From NCBI GenBank assembly GCA_001557505.1, contig LSAX01000010.1, forward strand, positions 1,426,001-1,490,000: a DNA stretch of 64,000 nt. Direction: 5' to 3'. The stretch is from Reticulascus tulasneorum. Taxonomy: Eukaryota; Ascomycota; Sordariomycetes; Glomerellales; Reticulascaceae. Below, piece by piece: positions 34,941 to 46,600 of the stretch. The position numbers and the translations under genes were made by a program. Each line of letters starts with the position of its first letter. The first letter of the stretch is position 1. The notes below the pieces were generated by a model that saw only the letters and a program-made list of their open reading frames with translations, was not told where the DNA came from and ran no database searches.

Positions 34941-37231
34941 GTTGAAATGGCTTTAACTGCGGGTAACCATCGAAGGGGACAATGGTTCAGGCGTAGATAT
35001 CGCCGTCGTCGTTGGTCAGGAGAGGTGGCAGCAGCTCGACTGATCGCGGGACGGATCAAGCCTTCGTGATATAACGAGGCTGGGTCGTCGATAAGCTTCG
35101 TTTTTTGCTTCGGATAGCTTCGTGATGGGAGGGTATCTTGGTGGTAGCGGGTGTTTGAGTTGGTGTACTTCGCAGGTTTTAGACTTGGGCGAGCAAATGA
35201 CGCTATATGGGTTTGCTTCCGGCTCCTAGGCGTTCGTTATTATTGGGGAAAAGAAGACGAGCGGCGGCATTAGCGCGGAATGAGTTTTTTTTCACCCGCA
35301 AATTTCTCGAGTGCTAAGAATCCGTTCGCGTGGGGGGGGATGCTTGCGACTAAAATGGCACTACGAAAATAGGGCCTGTGATGACTGACCCGTTGCCAAA
35401 CTCGACTCCACAAGTATTCTCCCTACCCGCTTATTATGACGAGGGTACTTACTTACTTCCAGGGTGTGTAAGTACCTCCAGCCTGCAATCACTCACTCAT
35501 CCACCGCAGCAGGGTGGACATATGCACCCTTTTCCTCTCCTGCGTGGCTTAGCCGAGAGGACTCCCAACTGGGGAATCTGTCACCCGAGCTGTTCCGCTG
35601 ACCCAGAATCCTAAGACAGAATCACTTGGAGCCAAATCACGAGGAAAACAGAATCGAATTAATAAGGACTAACGGCAGCTAGGACATGAGGCAATTGAAA
35701 GGTAGGGAGCAATCAGTCGAGGAGCTCAGCCGGAGCGAACAAAAGAGGAGAGACGGTCATCAGCAAGAAGTAGGGCCAAGATGGGTCGACTCTGGGGTTA
35801 GTTGTGGTCCGACATCAGGCATGAGTGAATAAAGCGAATATCAAGGAATTCGCTTCTTGGCTACTATTCGCGCGAATGAAGCGACTGGCTGAGAGAATCT
35901 CCCCATCTTCTCCGCATCTCTCCGCCCTCGGGATAAAGGAGCACCACCACAGGCTTTCTTTATTAGTCGGGTGCAGATTGATGTACGTTCAAACTAGCCA
36001 CTTTAGTGGAAGTCCTTCTGCACGCGTAGGTAATCCCATCTCCGTTTGGCGTTGAATACACACAGAAAGCTCCGAATCATGGCGGCAGTCCCAAAATTAC
36101 GTCAATGGGGTTGGGTGTCGGATTGCGGGACTGCCGCGGCAAATCAAATCAATCCAAATCAATCCAAAGCAAATCAAAGCAAACCAAGTCATATTCAAAC
36201 CATGTCAAATCAAGTCAAATCAAGTCAAATCAAGTCAAATCAAGTCAAATCAAGTCAAATCAATCCAAATCGATCCAAATCAAGTCAAATCAATCCAAAT
36301 CGATCCAAATCAAGTCAAATCAAGTCAAGTCAAATCGATCCAAATCAAGTCAAATCAAGTCAAATCAAGTCAAACCAAGTCAAATCGAGTCAAATCGAGT
36401 CAAATCGAGTCAAATCAAACCAAATCAAGCCAAGCCAAACCAAATCAAGCCAAGCCAAACCAAACGGAACAGGAACTTCAGGATTGGTAAACTCAATTCG
36501 ATTTATCTGAAAGGTCATACTGGAAATCTTGTAGAATGACTTGCAAATACAACCGCCAAGTGTTTTCGAAGAATAGGCTCTTTATCTTCATAGAATGTCC
36601 CATCTTAACTAACGTCTGCCTCATACTTGTCACATATTGGTCGAGTATTCCCGCTCCAGCCAACGCTGTTCTCAATCTCGAGGAGTTTATCACCTATTAC
36701 TCTATTAGACGTCTCTTTCTGCATGTTCGTGTCTCGCAACGTATTTCGAATTCATTCACTTCTAAAGCTGGTCTCTTTCATGTAAAATCTTAAATCTAGT
36801 CTTTGGGTGCTATTTTTTCCTAATCTCTAATCGGGCGAATGGGCTGTCGTCATCCTCTATGCTCCTCCTCCATTCTGACACTGGGCAACTTCCATCCCGA
36901 CACTTGCCAAAAATCCTGTCATCTCAGGACACAATGGAGGCTCGCAGACCGCTTTCTATAGTAATACTCAGCCAGAGGGTACCGTACATGACCAGGAGCA
37001 ATTAAACACTCCAGCCGGCTATTTCCCTACTCAATACGCGTTCCAACGCAAGCCATTCAGTTACTCTAGCCGCAAACAAACCAAGCTGTCTCACCCATAC
37101 CTACCAAGATCACTCACTCAGAATATCCATATTGACCGTCTAAGCTCTTGTAACAGGAATAGTGTGTTTGTGCCGCGCTGTCACGTCTCCATTTGTGCCT
37201 TGCAGGTCGCACCGCCGCATCACCAATCACA
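34941..37231. other. divergent intergenic region mdm34 / ipk1 with tandem repeat
   Basis: 2.3 kb between divergent ATGs. Apart from the tandem repeat at 36140-36465 it is unique sequence with short frames only. The two long plus-strand frames across the repeat (36046-36510 and 36105-36539) exist because the repeat contains no stop codons; they are not called as genes. Confidence 0.6.
36140..36465 (+). repeat. 326-bp tandem repeat of pentamer/decamer units (caaat-caagt type)
   Basis: Five-base periodicity throughout (YCAAR-type pentamers: tcaaa, tcaag, ccaaa, ccaag). The central part is near-perfect copies of a caagtcaaat decamer; the edges are diverged, with ccaaatcgat and caagccaaac variants. 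The coding-like KSNQVKSSQI pattern in two phases is a by-product. Probably expandable by slippage. Confidence 0.95.
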
Positions 37232-38464
37232 ATGTCGGAAACCCCAGTGCAACACTCCAGCGACGGCCAGGCTAGCGGTCGGTACGAATCCCGGCTCCAA
37301 GATGGCGGCATCCGACTTCTACCCGGAGTCGCCGTCCTCAAATTTGTCGGCGAAGGTTCCGCAAATATCGTCTTCGAGGTCAGCTTGCCGAAGAACGCCA
37401 CGCCAGGCGTATCTGAGGATGAACATCAGATCTCGACGGCGGTGTTCAAGGGTATGTCGCAGCTGTCGAGGCTCACATGTGCATGCCACTAATTTGTTCC
37501 CCAGACCACCTGCTCAGAGTTCAAAAGGAGCCCAAGGATACTCGTAAACCTTTCTTCCCGGTCCCGGAGCTCATGGACTATTACCAAGTCCAGGTGAAGC
37601 CCAGGTTCGCGGACGGGCTTCTAGTTCGCCAATATCTCATCGAATTGGACGGTATGCTTGTTGATGATATCAACAAGCACCTCGGCGTCATGGATTGCCT
37701 CATTGGCCAACCCGGTACAGGCAGCGGGGATATTCCGCCGCGAGCTTCGAAGTTTAGGAGCAGTCGAGCTGCGAAGGTTCGTTACGGCATGTTAGTGGAA
37801 GATATGCGACCCAGTGAGTCAGCTCCCCTCATTCAAATACTCTCAGTCATGCTAAACTTATGCAGAAGGCGTATCTGAGCGTGGATTTGAGATCAAACCG
37901 AAATGGCTGCTTGAATCCCCCAGCGCGCCAGAGGGCGCTGTCAGATGTAGAACCTGTGCCGTTGCATGCAGCAAAGCCATGCAGGACCCATGTCCCTTTT
38001 ACCTAACCAACCCCTACATAGACGAGAACGTACAACCCAACCCCCTACCACTATCACTCGATGACCCTGCTTTTGAGCACGTCAAGAACGAAATCAAATC
38101 CTCAGGCATCGTCGAGAAAATGAAGGAGCTCCAGTACGAGTTAGACAGGAAAGGTCCCAGGAAATCCACCAAGGACGACCCCTATTTCCCCCTCGCCATG
38201 ACTTTGCGCGATTGCACCCTCTTCTGCAAGATCCGAGATCTGCCTAACGGCGGAGCTGATGTCACTGTTAAGCTCGGGGATCTCGACAAGAAGAATGCAG
38301 ACGCGAAGTTCGACATGTGGAGGGAGTCTGAAGAGGATCTTGTGAAAGGCGGGTTCTACACCATGCCAGCCATAGAAGGGTCGGGGGCATGCCTGATGGA
38401 GAAGGAAACACCGGAAGAGCGATCAGTACGTCTCAAGCCATTGAAAACTACATCGGGAGTTTAA
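37232..38464 (+). CDS. ipk1: inositol-pentakisphosphate 2-kinase
   Basis: Exons 37232-37451, 37505-37813 and 37866-38464; introns 53 and 52 nt; 375 residues. Phosphorylates Ins(1,3,4,5,6)P5 at the 2-position to make InsP6, needed for mRNA export and as precursor of inositol pyrophosphates. Visible: the glycine-rich nucleotide loop GEGSANIVFEV (about 40-50), HLLRVQKEP, YYQVQVKPRF and the Cys-containing CRTCAVACSKAM segment, followed by LTLRDC-type TLRDCTLFCKI and a short C-terminal region (about 275-325) with VTVKLGDLDKK. Arrangement and length match fungal Ipk1. It converges with fun26, 195 bp between stops. Confidence 0.92.
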
Positions 38465-38659
38465 TACTAGGTTGGAACACTATGGCGGGTCAAAATTCAA
38501 GGCATGGGGATGGCATTGGATGGAAGATACCCAACAGAACGTGAAAAGTTGTATTTGGAAATCGTCGACCAAGGAAGAACCGTAGTACTATATCTAACTT
38601 CCCAGCCATCTAAAGAAAAGCCGTGTATCAAAACGCCGTCCCTATGCATCGGTATATTC

Positions 38660-40083
38660 CTAAATCCCCGCCGCCGTAAAACTCAACATGCTCCCCACCG
38701 CCAAACCAGCCACGAGACAAAGCCCCATGAACCCACCCGCAGCCTCGCGCTCGCCATCCGCGACCCACTCCCCAGCGGCCATCATGCAGCTCGCGCCCAG
38801 CCAGCCACTCGTCAGACCGAAGGGGAACTGCACAAGGACAAGATAAAACAGATCGCTGCTTACGACGGCCCCCCTGCCGCCAATATTGCACACTAGATAA
38901 AGCGGCAGGAAGGCCAGCCGCGCCAGGCTGACCCCGAACAACGCCGCGGGCCTATGACGCAGCGAGAACGGGAGGATCGTGGCCATGCGGCCGCATAAAT
39001 CGCCCAGATTCCAGAAGAAGAAAGCCAGCGGTATGAATGCCGCAGGCTGGAAGATCTGGCCAGCGTTCTCGTCGCCCGGATACCGGACCGAGACGATCTT
39101 GGTCGTAAAGACGGGGAAGAACATGGAGACGGCGAAGCACATGAAAAGTGCCGCAGCAAGCCAGTGGAGCTTCTTGAAGAGGCGAAGCAGGCTTATGTTC
39201 CTGCGACCAGCCCTCTCGGCATCCTCGACGCTCGTCATCGACTCGGCCATGTGCTCTACCATGCGGTTCTCGATAATCTTATTGTGCCGCCGCACGAGTG
39301 GTACGAAGGCGATGAGGGCAGTGACGGACACCACCACAGCGGTAAGGAAGTAGACAAAGGCAGCGGAGCCCGACGAGTGCGCGTTGGGATCGCTCGCCGT
39401 GTCGGTATCCGGCACAGCCAGAACGGTGAGGACCTGTGCAATCGGGGGCAGCACGCCTGCGACGCCCTGTCCCGCCATGAGGGCCTGCATGTACTCCGGC
39501 CGGCCAAAGCTGGCGGCGAACGCAAACGCGCCGTTCTGAATCAGTCCCGTCGCCCACGCCGTGCAGCCCACCATGACGAGGAGGAAGGTGAGGTATAGGC
39601 CGGGCGAGGAGTCGAGAAAGAAGACGGTTGAGATGGTCAGCAGGCTGAAGATGCCGGTATTGATAATAAGGGCGAGGTTGATGCGGAAGGGGTATGAAGC
39701 AGTATGTTGAATGTTCGTCAGGATCAACATCGCTGTGAGATTCGTGATGGTCGAGACTGTGAGAATTGCGGATTGGAAGTTTTGCGTGATCCAGACGTCG
39801 GAGTGGAAGCGCATCTGAAAGTACGGAGCCGCAGCGAGGAACATGTTCCTGAACAGAGTCAGCACAAGAAGCCCAGGATTCAGATACAAATTCGGAGGAC
39901 TTACCAAGCCCAAAGCATAGCCATGCCCAACAGCGCAAAGATGCCGTATTCCATCCACGAGAACGGCACCTCATCCTGCCCATCCAGCAGGGCCGAGCCC
40001 TCAAGGGCCCTCGGCTCCTCTGCTAGAGGCTCATAGTCTTCCCGAGACGGTGTTTTCCTCAACATTTCCCGAATACGATCCAT
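38660..40083 (-). CDS. fun26: equilibrative nucleoside transporter, Fun26 type
   Basis: Exons 39905-40083 and 38660-39848, one 56-nt intron, 455 residues. ENT-family carriers move nucleosides down their gradient; yeast Fun26 works in the vacuolar/lysosomal membrane. Start taken at MDRIREMLRK (40083) rather than the ATG at 40119 because the extra peptide (MACTTHRYC) looks unlike the family. The N-terminus (about 50 residues) is acidic and hydrophilic; the junction LWAWNMFLAAAPYFQMRF matches the TM1 region of ENTs. About eleven hydrophobic segments follow, with a charged loop (HNKIIENRMVEHMAESM) between TM6 and TM7 and the ENT-like FFWNLGDLCGR and TSGWLGASCMM in the C-terminal half. No acidic residue or lesion is missing that I can see. 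Confidence 0.92.
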
Positions 40084-41175
40084 CCTGTCTTGGCAGTATC
40101 TGTGTGTCGTGCAAGCCAAAGTAATCGTTACTGTGGCATCGGGGGGAGGGTATGTCGCGCAAGGCCGTCTTTAAAAGGGCCCTCTCGAGTTAAGGGGGCC
40201 GAGTTCGCGGCCGCGTGGGGATGACGTTCACCGCATCCGCCACGAAAACGAAGAGTAGAAAAACGCCGCGCCCGTGATGTACTAAGGAACCTTTAGCCCA
40301 GAGACTGCAATCATGTGTCGCGCTCGCTCTTCGCTGTGATTTAGTGTTGGTGTGAAGTCGACGATCACGCTGGCTGTGGGGGTGCATGGGGGAATGCCGG
40401 GGGGGCTCAAGGTGCCATAAATCCGGAAACCGGAGAGTGCCGAGTGTTGGGTACGTGCTGTGGCTTGGGCTCGTTGAGCGGAACGGCACGACGCCACCTC
40501 AAACTTCGACTCCATTTAAATGCCATGCCAGTCGTCAGTGTCAAACTATGTTGGAAGGCTTTGCAGTGCATAGCATATGTTCTACGTCAAACAACACACT
40601 ATGACAATGACATCATATGCCAAAAGTTACACAGACGCCTGATCTTTCAAGAAAAATAATAGGTAGACGACAGTCTTCCATGTGCCACCATCCGCACGAA
40701 AGGCGGCAAATCAACACCAACTGATCCTTTCAAGCAACTTCGCGCCTTGGATACTCAAAAACAGTATTCCAGCTCCATTTTGACTTACCATGACCTACAT
40801 ATGAGCCTCAAAGTCGAGCTCTTGGCAAACAACTCAACCGCCAAGGATATTGTTATGTTTCGTATGTTCGCTCCCTCACTTTGCGCCCAAAGTGGCAAAT
40901 ATGGAGGCCCAATCTGCGACCTCCACGTGATGGTTCGCTAATGCGGTGCAAGTATGTCGTGCAGTGTTGCGAAAACTGAGGTTCTCGAGCTCTATGACAA
41001 GTTTCTAGAGTTTCCCAAAGTTCTTGAGAGAATCACTTGCAAAACCAGTATGTCGTCGCCAGCGCGATATCGGCCAAGGGGTTGGGTTCTCTCAAGTATT
41101 CATACTGCATCAAGTGTGGTCTAAACTACTATGCATCTAGTTAAAACTGGCAAGGTAGGGCATCTGTGCAATCGA
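40084..41175. other. intergenic fun26 promoter / catalase 3' flank
   Basis: 1.1 kb; short frames only. Holds the presumptive fun26 promoter and catalase terminator; no specific sites claimed. Confidence 0.5.
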
Positions 41176-43616
41176 CTAAAGATCGCATTCTCTGTCCAAG
41201 GGGAAGCGATCCACGAATTTAAACGTCGCAAGACCCTCCTTGAAGTCCAGAAGCACGTACGAGGGGTCGTCTCCGGTGTAAATTCCTGGAGTGTGAGGAA
41301 TACGGCTGTAGTTAAGAGCCTCGACGGAATCTCCAATCGAGCCCACAGGTTTGCCCCATCTATAGGAGTCAACCAGAATCTGCATCGGTCTTGCAGCTGG
41401 ATATAGGGGTGAAAGTGTACTTGGGGTAAACAAAGCTCCAGATCCAGCGGTGAGGATAATACCGTCGAACGCGGTTGCATCAGTCGCGGAATAAGTTATG
41501 TCAACAGTCCCCTCAGATAATGTTTCTGCAATAATAGTCACGACAACCCCGTCTGCACTCAGCTCCCTTTTCAACGACAAAGCCTGAGCTATGGACGACG
41601 GTGATTTTAAAGTGGTCAGTACCCCGACCTTCAGAGTTGCAATTGTTGGCAGAGAGCCGTTAAAGATAGAGATTCCTGCGGTGATCTCGTCGTGATAGTA
41701 AGTGCTGTCAGCCTCAGGTGGTGCCATACCCAAAACCTCCGCAACTCGCACTGCGATGTCGTGGCTGACCTTGTTGAGCTGAGTCAGTACATTCTGCTTG
41801 ACTAATTCCGACCTGAGCTGGCTGGATTCAAAACGAAGCGCGTCAACCACGAATTGTTGTTCAACTAGCGTCAATGAGTTGTAAAATAGTCGCGGTTGGC
41901 TCCAATGATCAGAAAACGTTGACGACAACTCTCGAGTCAGGCCGCCGCTAGCTGTCCGGCTTGGAGCCGTGAAGAAGCCTCTACCAACTGTGCGGTTTGC
42001 CTGCGCCGGGAATCCCTTGTTCAGAGAATTCGGTGTATCTACCTGCCGTTAGTCCTAGTTCTTGCCAATAGCTGATTCCACTTCACTTACACGCTGCAGT
42101 ATTGCGATGGATAAACCCTTGCCCGGCGCCATCACGGTTGTTGTTGTGAACCCTTGTGATTGGACGATTGATTGGCAACTGCTCAAAGTTTGGACCGCCG
42201 TTGCGGTTCAGTTGAGTATCGAGGTACGAGAAGATACGACCTTGGAGCAGCGGATCCTCGGTGAAGTCGATGCCTCGCACGATATGACCAGGTTGGAACT
42301 GCAAAAGATTAGCTCACCAGGGCTATATTCTCTCCAGTTCTGACTAACCATAATCTGCTCAGTCTCGGCAAAATAATTGACAGGGTTAGCATCCAGCTTC
42401 ATTATCCCAAGTTTATGAAGTGGAGCATATTCCTCAGGAATTATCTTGGTGGGATCAAGGACGTCAAAGCCGAACAATAGAGCATCCTCTTCATCCACAA
42501 TTTGCACACAAAGCTCCCACTCGGGGCCGTTTCCAGACTCGATGGCATCCCATAGATCCTGGCGGTGATAATCGGCATTCTTCCCCGCCAACGCCTGGGC
42601 TTCTTCCCATATCAAGCTTGCCTTGCCTTGCATTGTTTTCCAATGCCACTTGATAAGTTTAGAGTCGCCGTCATCATTCACGAAGCGGAAGGTGTGTACT
42701 CCAAAGCCATCCTACACGTGTATCAGTGTCCCAAGGCTTCTTAAGTAGCAATAGTTCGCCTACCATATGTCTGTAGCTTCTGGGAATTCCGTATCCAGCC
42801 ATTGCTCAGAACAAGGTGTGAAGTGTGCTCGTCTGGGAGCTGAAGAAGTCCCATGCAGAATCATGGGCTGTGGCAGCCTGAGGTATCTCACTGTCAGGGG
42901 ATGGCTTGACGCTGTGAATCAAGTCTGGGAACTGAATCGCGTCCTGTATGAAAAAGACCGGTATGTTGTTCCCAACAATATCAAGGTTGCCCTCATCCGT
43001 GTAACTGCTTTGGTCAGTCTCGTTCGGGATTACAACTCGAAGACAAAACTAACAATCTTGTAGCAAAGCCATGGACATCTCTGACTGTATCGGCACTTCC
43101 TCTCGAACCAGCTACGGTGGAGAATCGAACAAAGGTCGATGTTTGTTTACCTGCAGCATTCAGAAAGGATGCCGCGGTAATATTACCGTAGTCGCCGTAG
43201 CTGGTGAAGGTTCCGAACGCCCCAGCCCCTCGGGCATGGACAGCACGCTCGGGGACCTGGACCTTTAGCTCCAGTATCCAGTTGGGATTCAGTTATATCT
43301 CGAAACGTACTCTTTCGTGATCAAAATGTGTGATCTTTTGGCGAAAGATGAAGTCTTCCAGTAAAGTTGAGCCTCTTTCTCCTGTCTTCAAGCTCGCTTG
43401 GTCTGCAATTGGGCCACCCGCGTCCGAGGTCATGTATCCTTCGCTGTCATCCACTTCGTAATTCGTCAGGTGCTGCCGCGAGGCTTCTGTGCCATGACCA
43501 TTACGAGCTGTAATTTGGTCGTTATGAGAACGGCCCAAAGTATCTGCGTAGGGACAAAAAGCAGAAGAAACAGCAGCCAAGAAGAGCCAGGCGAAAAAGA
43601 CGGAAGAGGAAGTCAT
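41176..43616 (-). pseudogene. secreted large-subunit catalase, interrupted by one in-frame TGA
   Basis: Exons 43311-43616, 43054-43256, 42764-43004, 42349-42711, 42091-42298 and 41176-42038; five introns of 49-54 nt; 728 codons. Clade-2 fungal catalase: decomposes H2O2 with haem. The N-terminus [19 protein letters not shown] is a signal peptide, so an extracellular or cell-wall enzyme of the CatB/Cat-3 kind. Visible: [15 protein letters not shown] with the active His (about H109), [26 protein letters not shown] (active Asn about 183), RIFSYLDTQ with the haem-ligand Tyr (about Y396) and a C-terminal flavodoxin/GATase-like domain (LKVGVLTTLKS, FDGIILTAGSGALF). Codon 236 is TGA at 42806-42808 where the family has Trp (LHTLF-W-AM). 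Everything else, including all splice sites, is intact. Recent nonsense allele or sequencing error; if real, the product would be 235 residues and lack the haem ligand. Confidence 0.88.
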
Positions 43617-46600
43617 TATAGATCCTGGAACCGCACCGACTTTATTCAAGAACGGTAACGACGAAGATTATGAGGACCAATGCGAGACGTCAAACTGTGG
43701 GGGAAGAATGAGAGAATTGAAAGGTTCTGGAGGTGTTATATATGGGCTAGTCTGACAACGATCTTACCGTCGAGGCTTGCGACAAGAAAGGACAGGACGT
43801 GGGAAGCAAGGGCGATGAACCCTGCCTTCTCTCTATGGGTCCATCCTGTCGCTATTGCCAGTTGTCGATGTCTCATTGGAAGCAACGAGGGCATTCCTCT
43901 AAATATGGGAAGTTTTCAAGGAGGCAGCTACCCGCAGTATCCCCTCCGTCTGCTCCGCACACTAATCTGTGGATATCAACCAACAACGCACATGTTTGCG
44001 TCGAGCAGCGAAGCGTAACTAAATTAAATGACTTTGATACTACTTCTATAGACGGAAGCTCCGCAGGTGTTGGGAAGAAGAGGTAGGGTCTTCCTTGCTG
44101 TAACTCACAGCACACGTCTTGGCGGCATATCATGCTCTCGGTTCCTGCATGTCTCGAAGCAGAATGATGATGTTTGTCCCCAATAAAGTAGCCATTCCCG
44201 GCCATCCACTCGGAAGAAGCATACAGGTTACATTGAGGCAAGGATAGAGCTACAATAACGCAAACAACAGCTCCACTGATCACCCCGCGTTAATAGAACC
44301 AGCAAGCACATGGCCCGTCCGCACGGCAGTTGAGACGGCTGATGCTAGAGTCGAACAGGGACTAAGAGGGACAATCAAATCATGACAAGTGCACGGTGCT
44401 GTTGCTGTTGCTGTTCAAGTCAAGTATACATTGATAATGTTCACTAGTGAACATCAATAACACACTTGCATTATACAAGTCACGAAACAGGACCCCCCAG
44501 GAGAGGGACGCGAAGTTGTCCAAGCCGGCCGCGCAACGCCATTTGTAGCGAAATGAGATCTAAGATCTGTACATATGCATGAAATGGCTGTTACAAATAT
44601 GCGCCTATGCAAGCTGAGCTCTTGAATGTTCAGTTTGTATATGCCCGATATTCCCAAGGGTCACAGTGGTATGCATGTGATACCCAGCATCACGGTGCGA
44701 GGAATAGACACTCGTCCTATTTTCCATCCCTAGTCTTACAGGTTCCTTGATCTCGATTGAAAGGCAGACCAATGACACTGCTGTCATTTGCAATCCTAAG
44801 TAGCGGCCTTGTAGCATATATGGCACTTGGAGATATTTAGAAATCAACAGCAGCGCTCTTCAGTTGGGGGTTCTTTACGTCACTGGCAATGCAGTCAGTT
44901 TCCAAGTCAGGCACCCACTGGCAAATTTGTAGCTAGAAATGTTTACCGGTATAGAGGATCAAGTTCAATTCAGAATTGCTGGTTACGTGGACCATAGCCC
45001 TATTCTTCTTGTCATATGTGTTTCATATACCTGGATGTGTCCACCCATAGCCACTCGGTATTGGCCTGGACAAATGATTAATCTTCGAATAGATTCCTAC
45101 CAAGAACACTCTACTTGCAGCTGTGCAGCCCTCAAATTGCCGAAGTGGATAAACTGGCATCTACCTTATTAACGAAGATTGTAGTCGTCAGCCTGTCAAG
45201 ATGCACAACTCGACGTGAATGAGATCACATCGAACACACTTGTCGGCCCGGAGTTTTGTTCAAGCCTTTACGGCTTGAGTTTTTGTGATTGTTAGGGTTC
45301 ATCGATCAGGTCACCGTGGATCTGCTGCTTACGCTGCTGAACTTACACTATTACATGTCTCATTGAGATATGACCGCCTGGCCTGTTATCCTTTATGTCG
45401 GCCAAGCCGTGGTTCAATCTCATTCACGACATCAAACCATTCTATTGGGCACCTGGGGGAACAAATCATGGCTATATACTATCAATGAGTCCAGAGTGGT
45501 CCAAGTGGCGTTTCACCAGTCCGTATTACTCAGTTCATTGCGGTGCGACTTCGACTAGCCTTCTTTTCTTACTTTGTTCTCGTCATCATTCTGTGCATTG
45601 TAGTTTGGGCGTGCAGGAGGTTATTCTTAGTCTGGGCATGCAGTTTCGAATCACGTAATACTTTTAATCCACTATATTAACGATTCATTCTAGAAGTCTA
45701 AATCCTTCTGATCCGTAAGCATCTAGTCACGCAGGCAACAAACTGGGGCTGTCTACGACTTGCCAGATTGTTTTAGCTTTATGATTTTGAAGACTTTGAA
45801 GCACAGACGCAAGTGAACTCTGTGTGGCTAGCCTGCTGATGACAACCATGCATGTGATGAAACGTGGGTGGCCGACAAGATGAGAGCGAGGCAAGAGCCT
45901 CACATGATATGCCCATGCATTGGATCTACAAGAGATGGTGCGGATTGGATGCCATCTCATGCAAGTCTTGCAGTGCAGCCGGGCGGCAGCACCCATATTG
46001 GCTTGCAGGCCAGACCCATTGACATCGTCAATCACGATCCATGATCGAGAAAATGAAGCCCGAAACGCCACGTCGAGACATCACATTTGCATATCAGAAG
46101 CCAGGTTGGCCAAAGCAGAAAGAGCACTCAAACCGTAGCACCGACAGTTGGTATCACAACTACCGAATGAGATGATAATTTGTCAGGCAGCAAGAAGCGA
46201 CCAAGTGTTTGCATGTATCGCCAAGCAACCAATCGCACCAGGAAGTCATGTCGCCCTGCGAAGAACGCTGCACGCGATCGTTCGTAGGTCATATGCACGA
46301 CTTTTCGTATAAGGCTGCCAGCAGTATAACAAGATTTAGGTCAGGTCGCCTCGAACTGAAGGAAGACTTCCGATTAGTAGACAGTGCCGAAGGTCTTACG
46401 GCGCCTGCGTGCAGAGTATCTCTCAACGGCTCGGTTGACAGAATAACCTACCATTTGTCATGACATCGCTCCGTGTAATTTGTCCCTAGCCACTCGGGGC
46501 ATTTGAGCGAGCTTGTACAAGTCGCACATGGCATTCAAGTCGGGCAACCCGCATTGATCTCGACTGTAGAAGTAGTACCACCTGTCGGGTACTCGCGGAA

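Noticed and set aside
36046..36539. Two overlapping frames encoding KSNQVKSSQI-type repeats
   Set aside because: Artefact of a stop-free tandem DNA repeat; open in more than one phase.
42806..42808. Explaining the catalase TGA as an intron or selenocysteine
   Set aside because: The flanking residues match the family without a gap, so nothing can be spliced out, and fungi of this group are not known to use selenocysteine.
45400..45440. GGTTCAATCTC, B-box-like
   Set aside because: No matching A box or stem; chance similarity.
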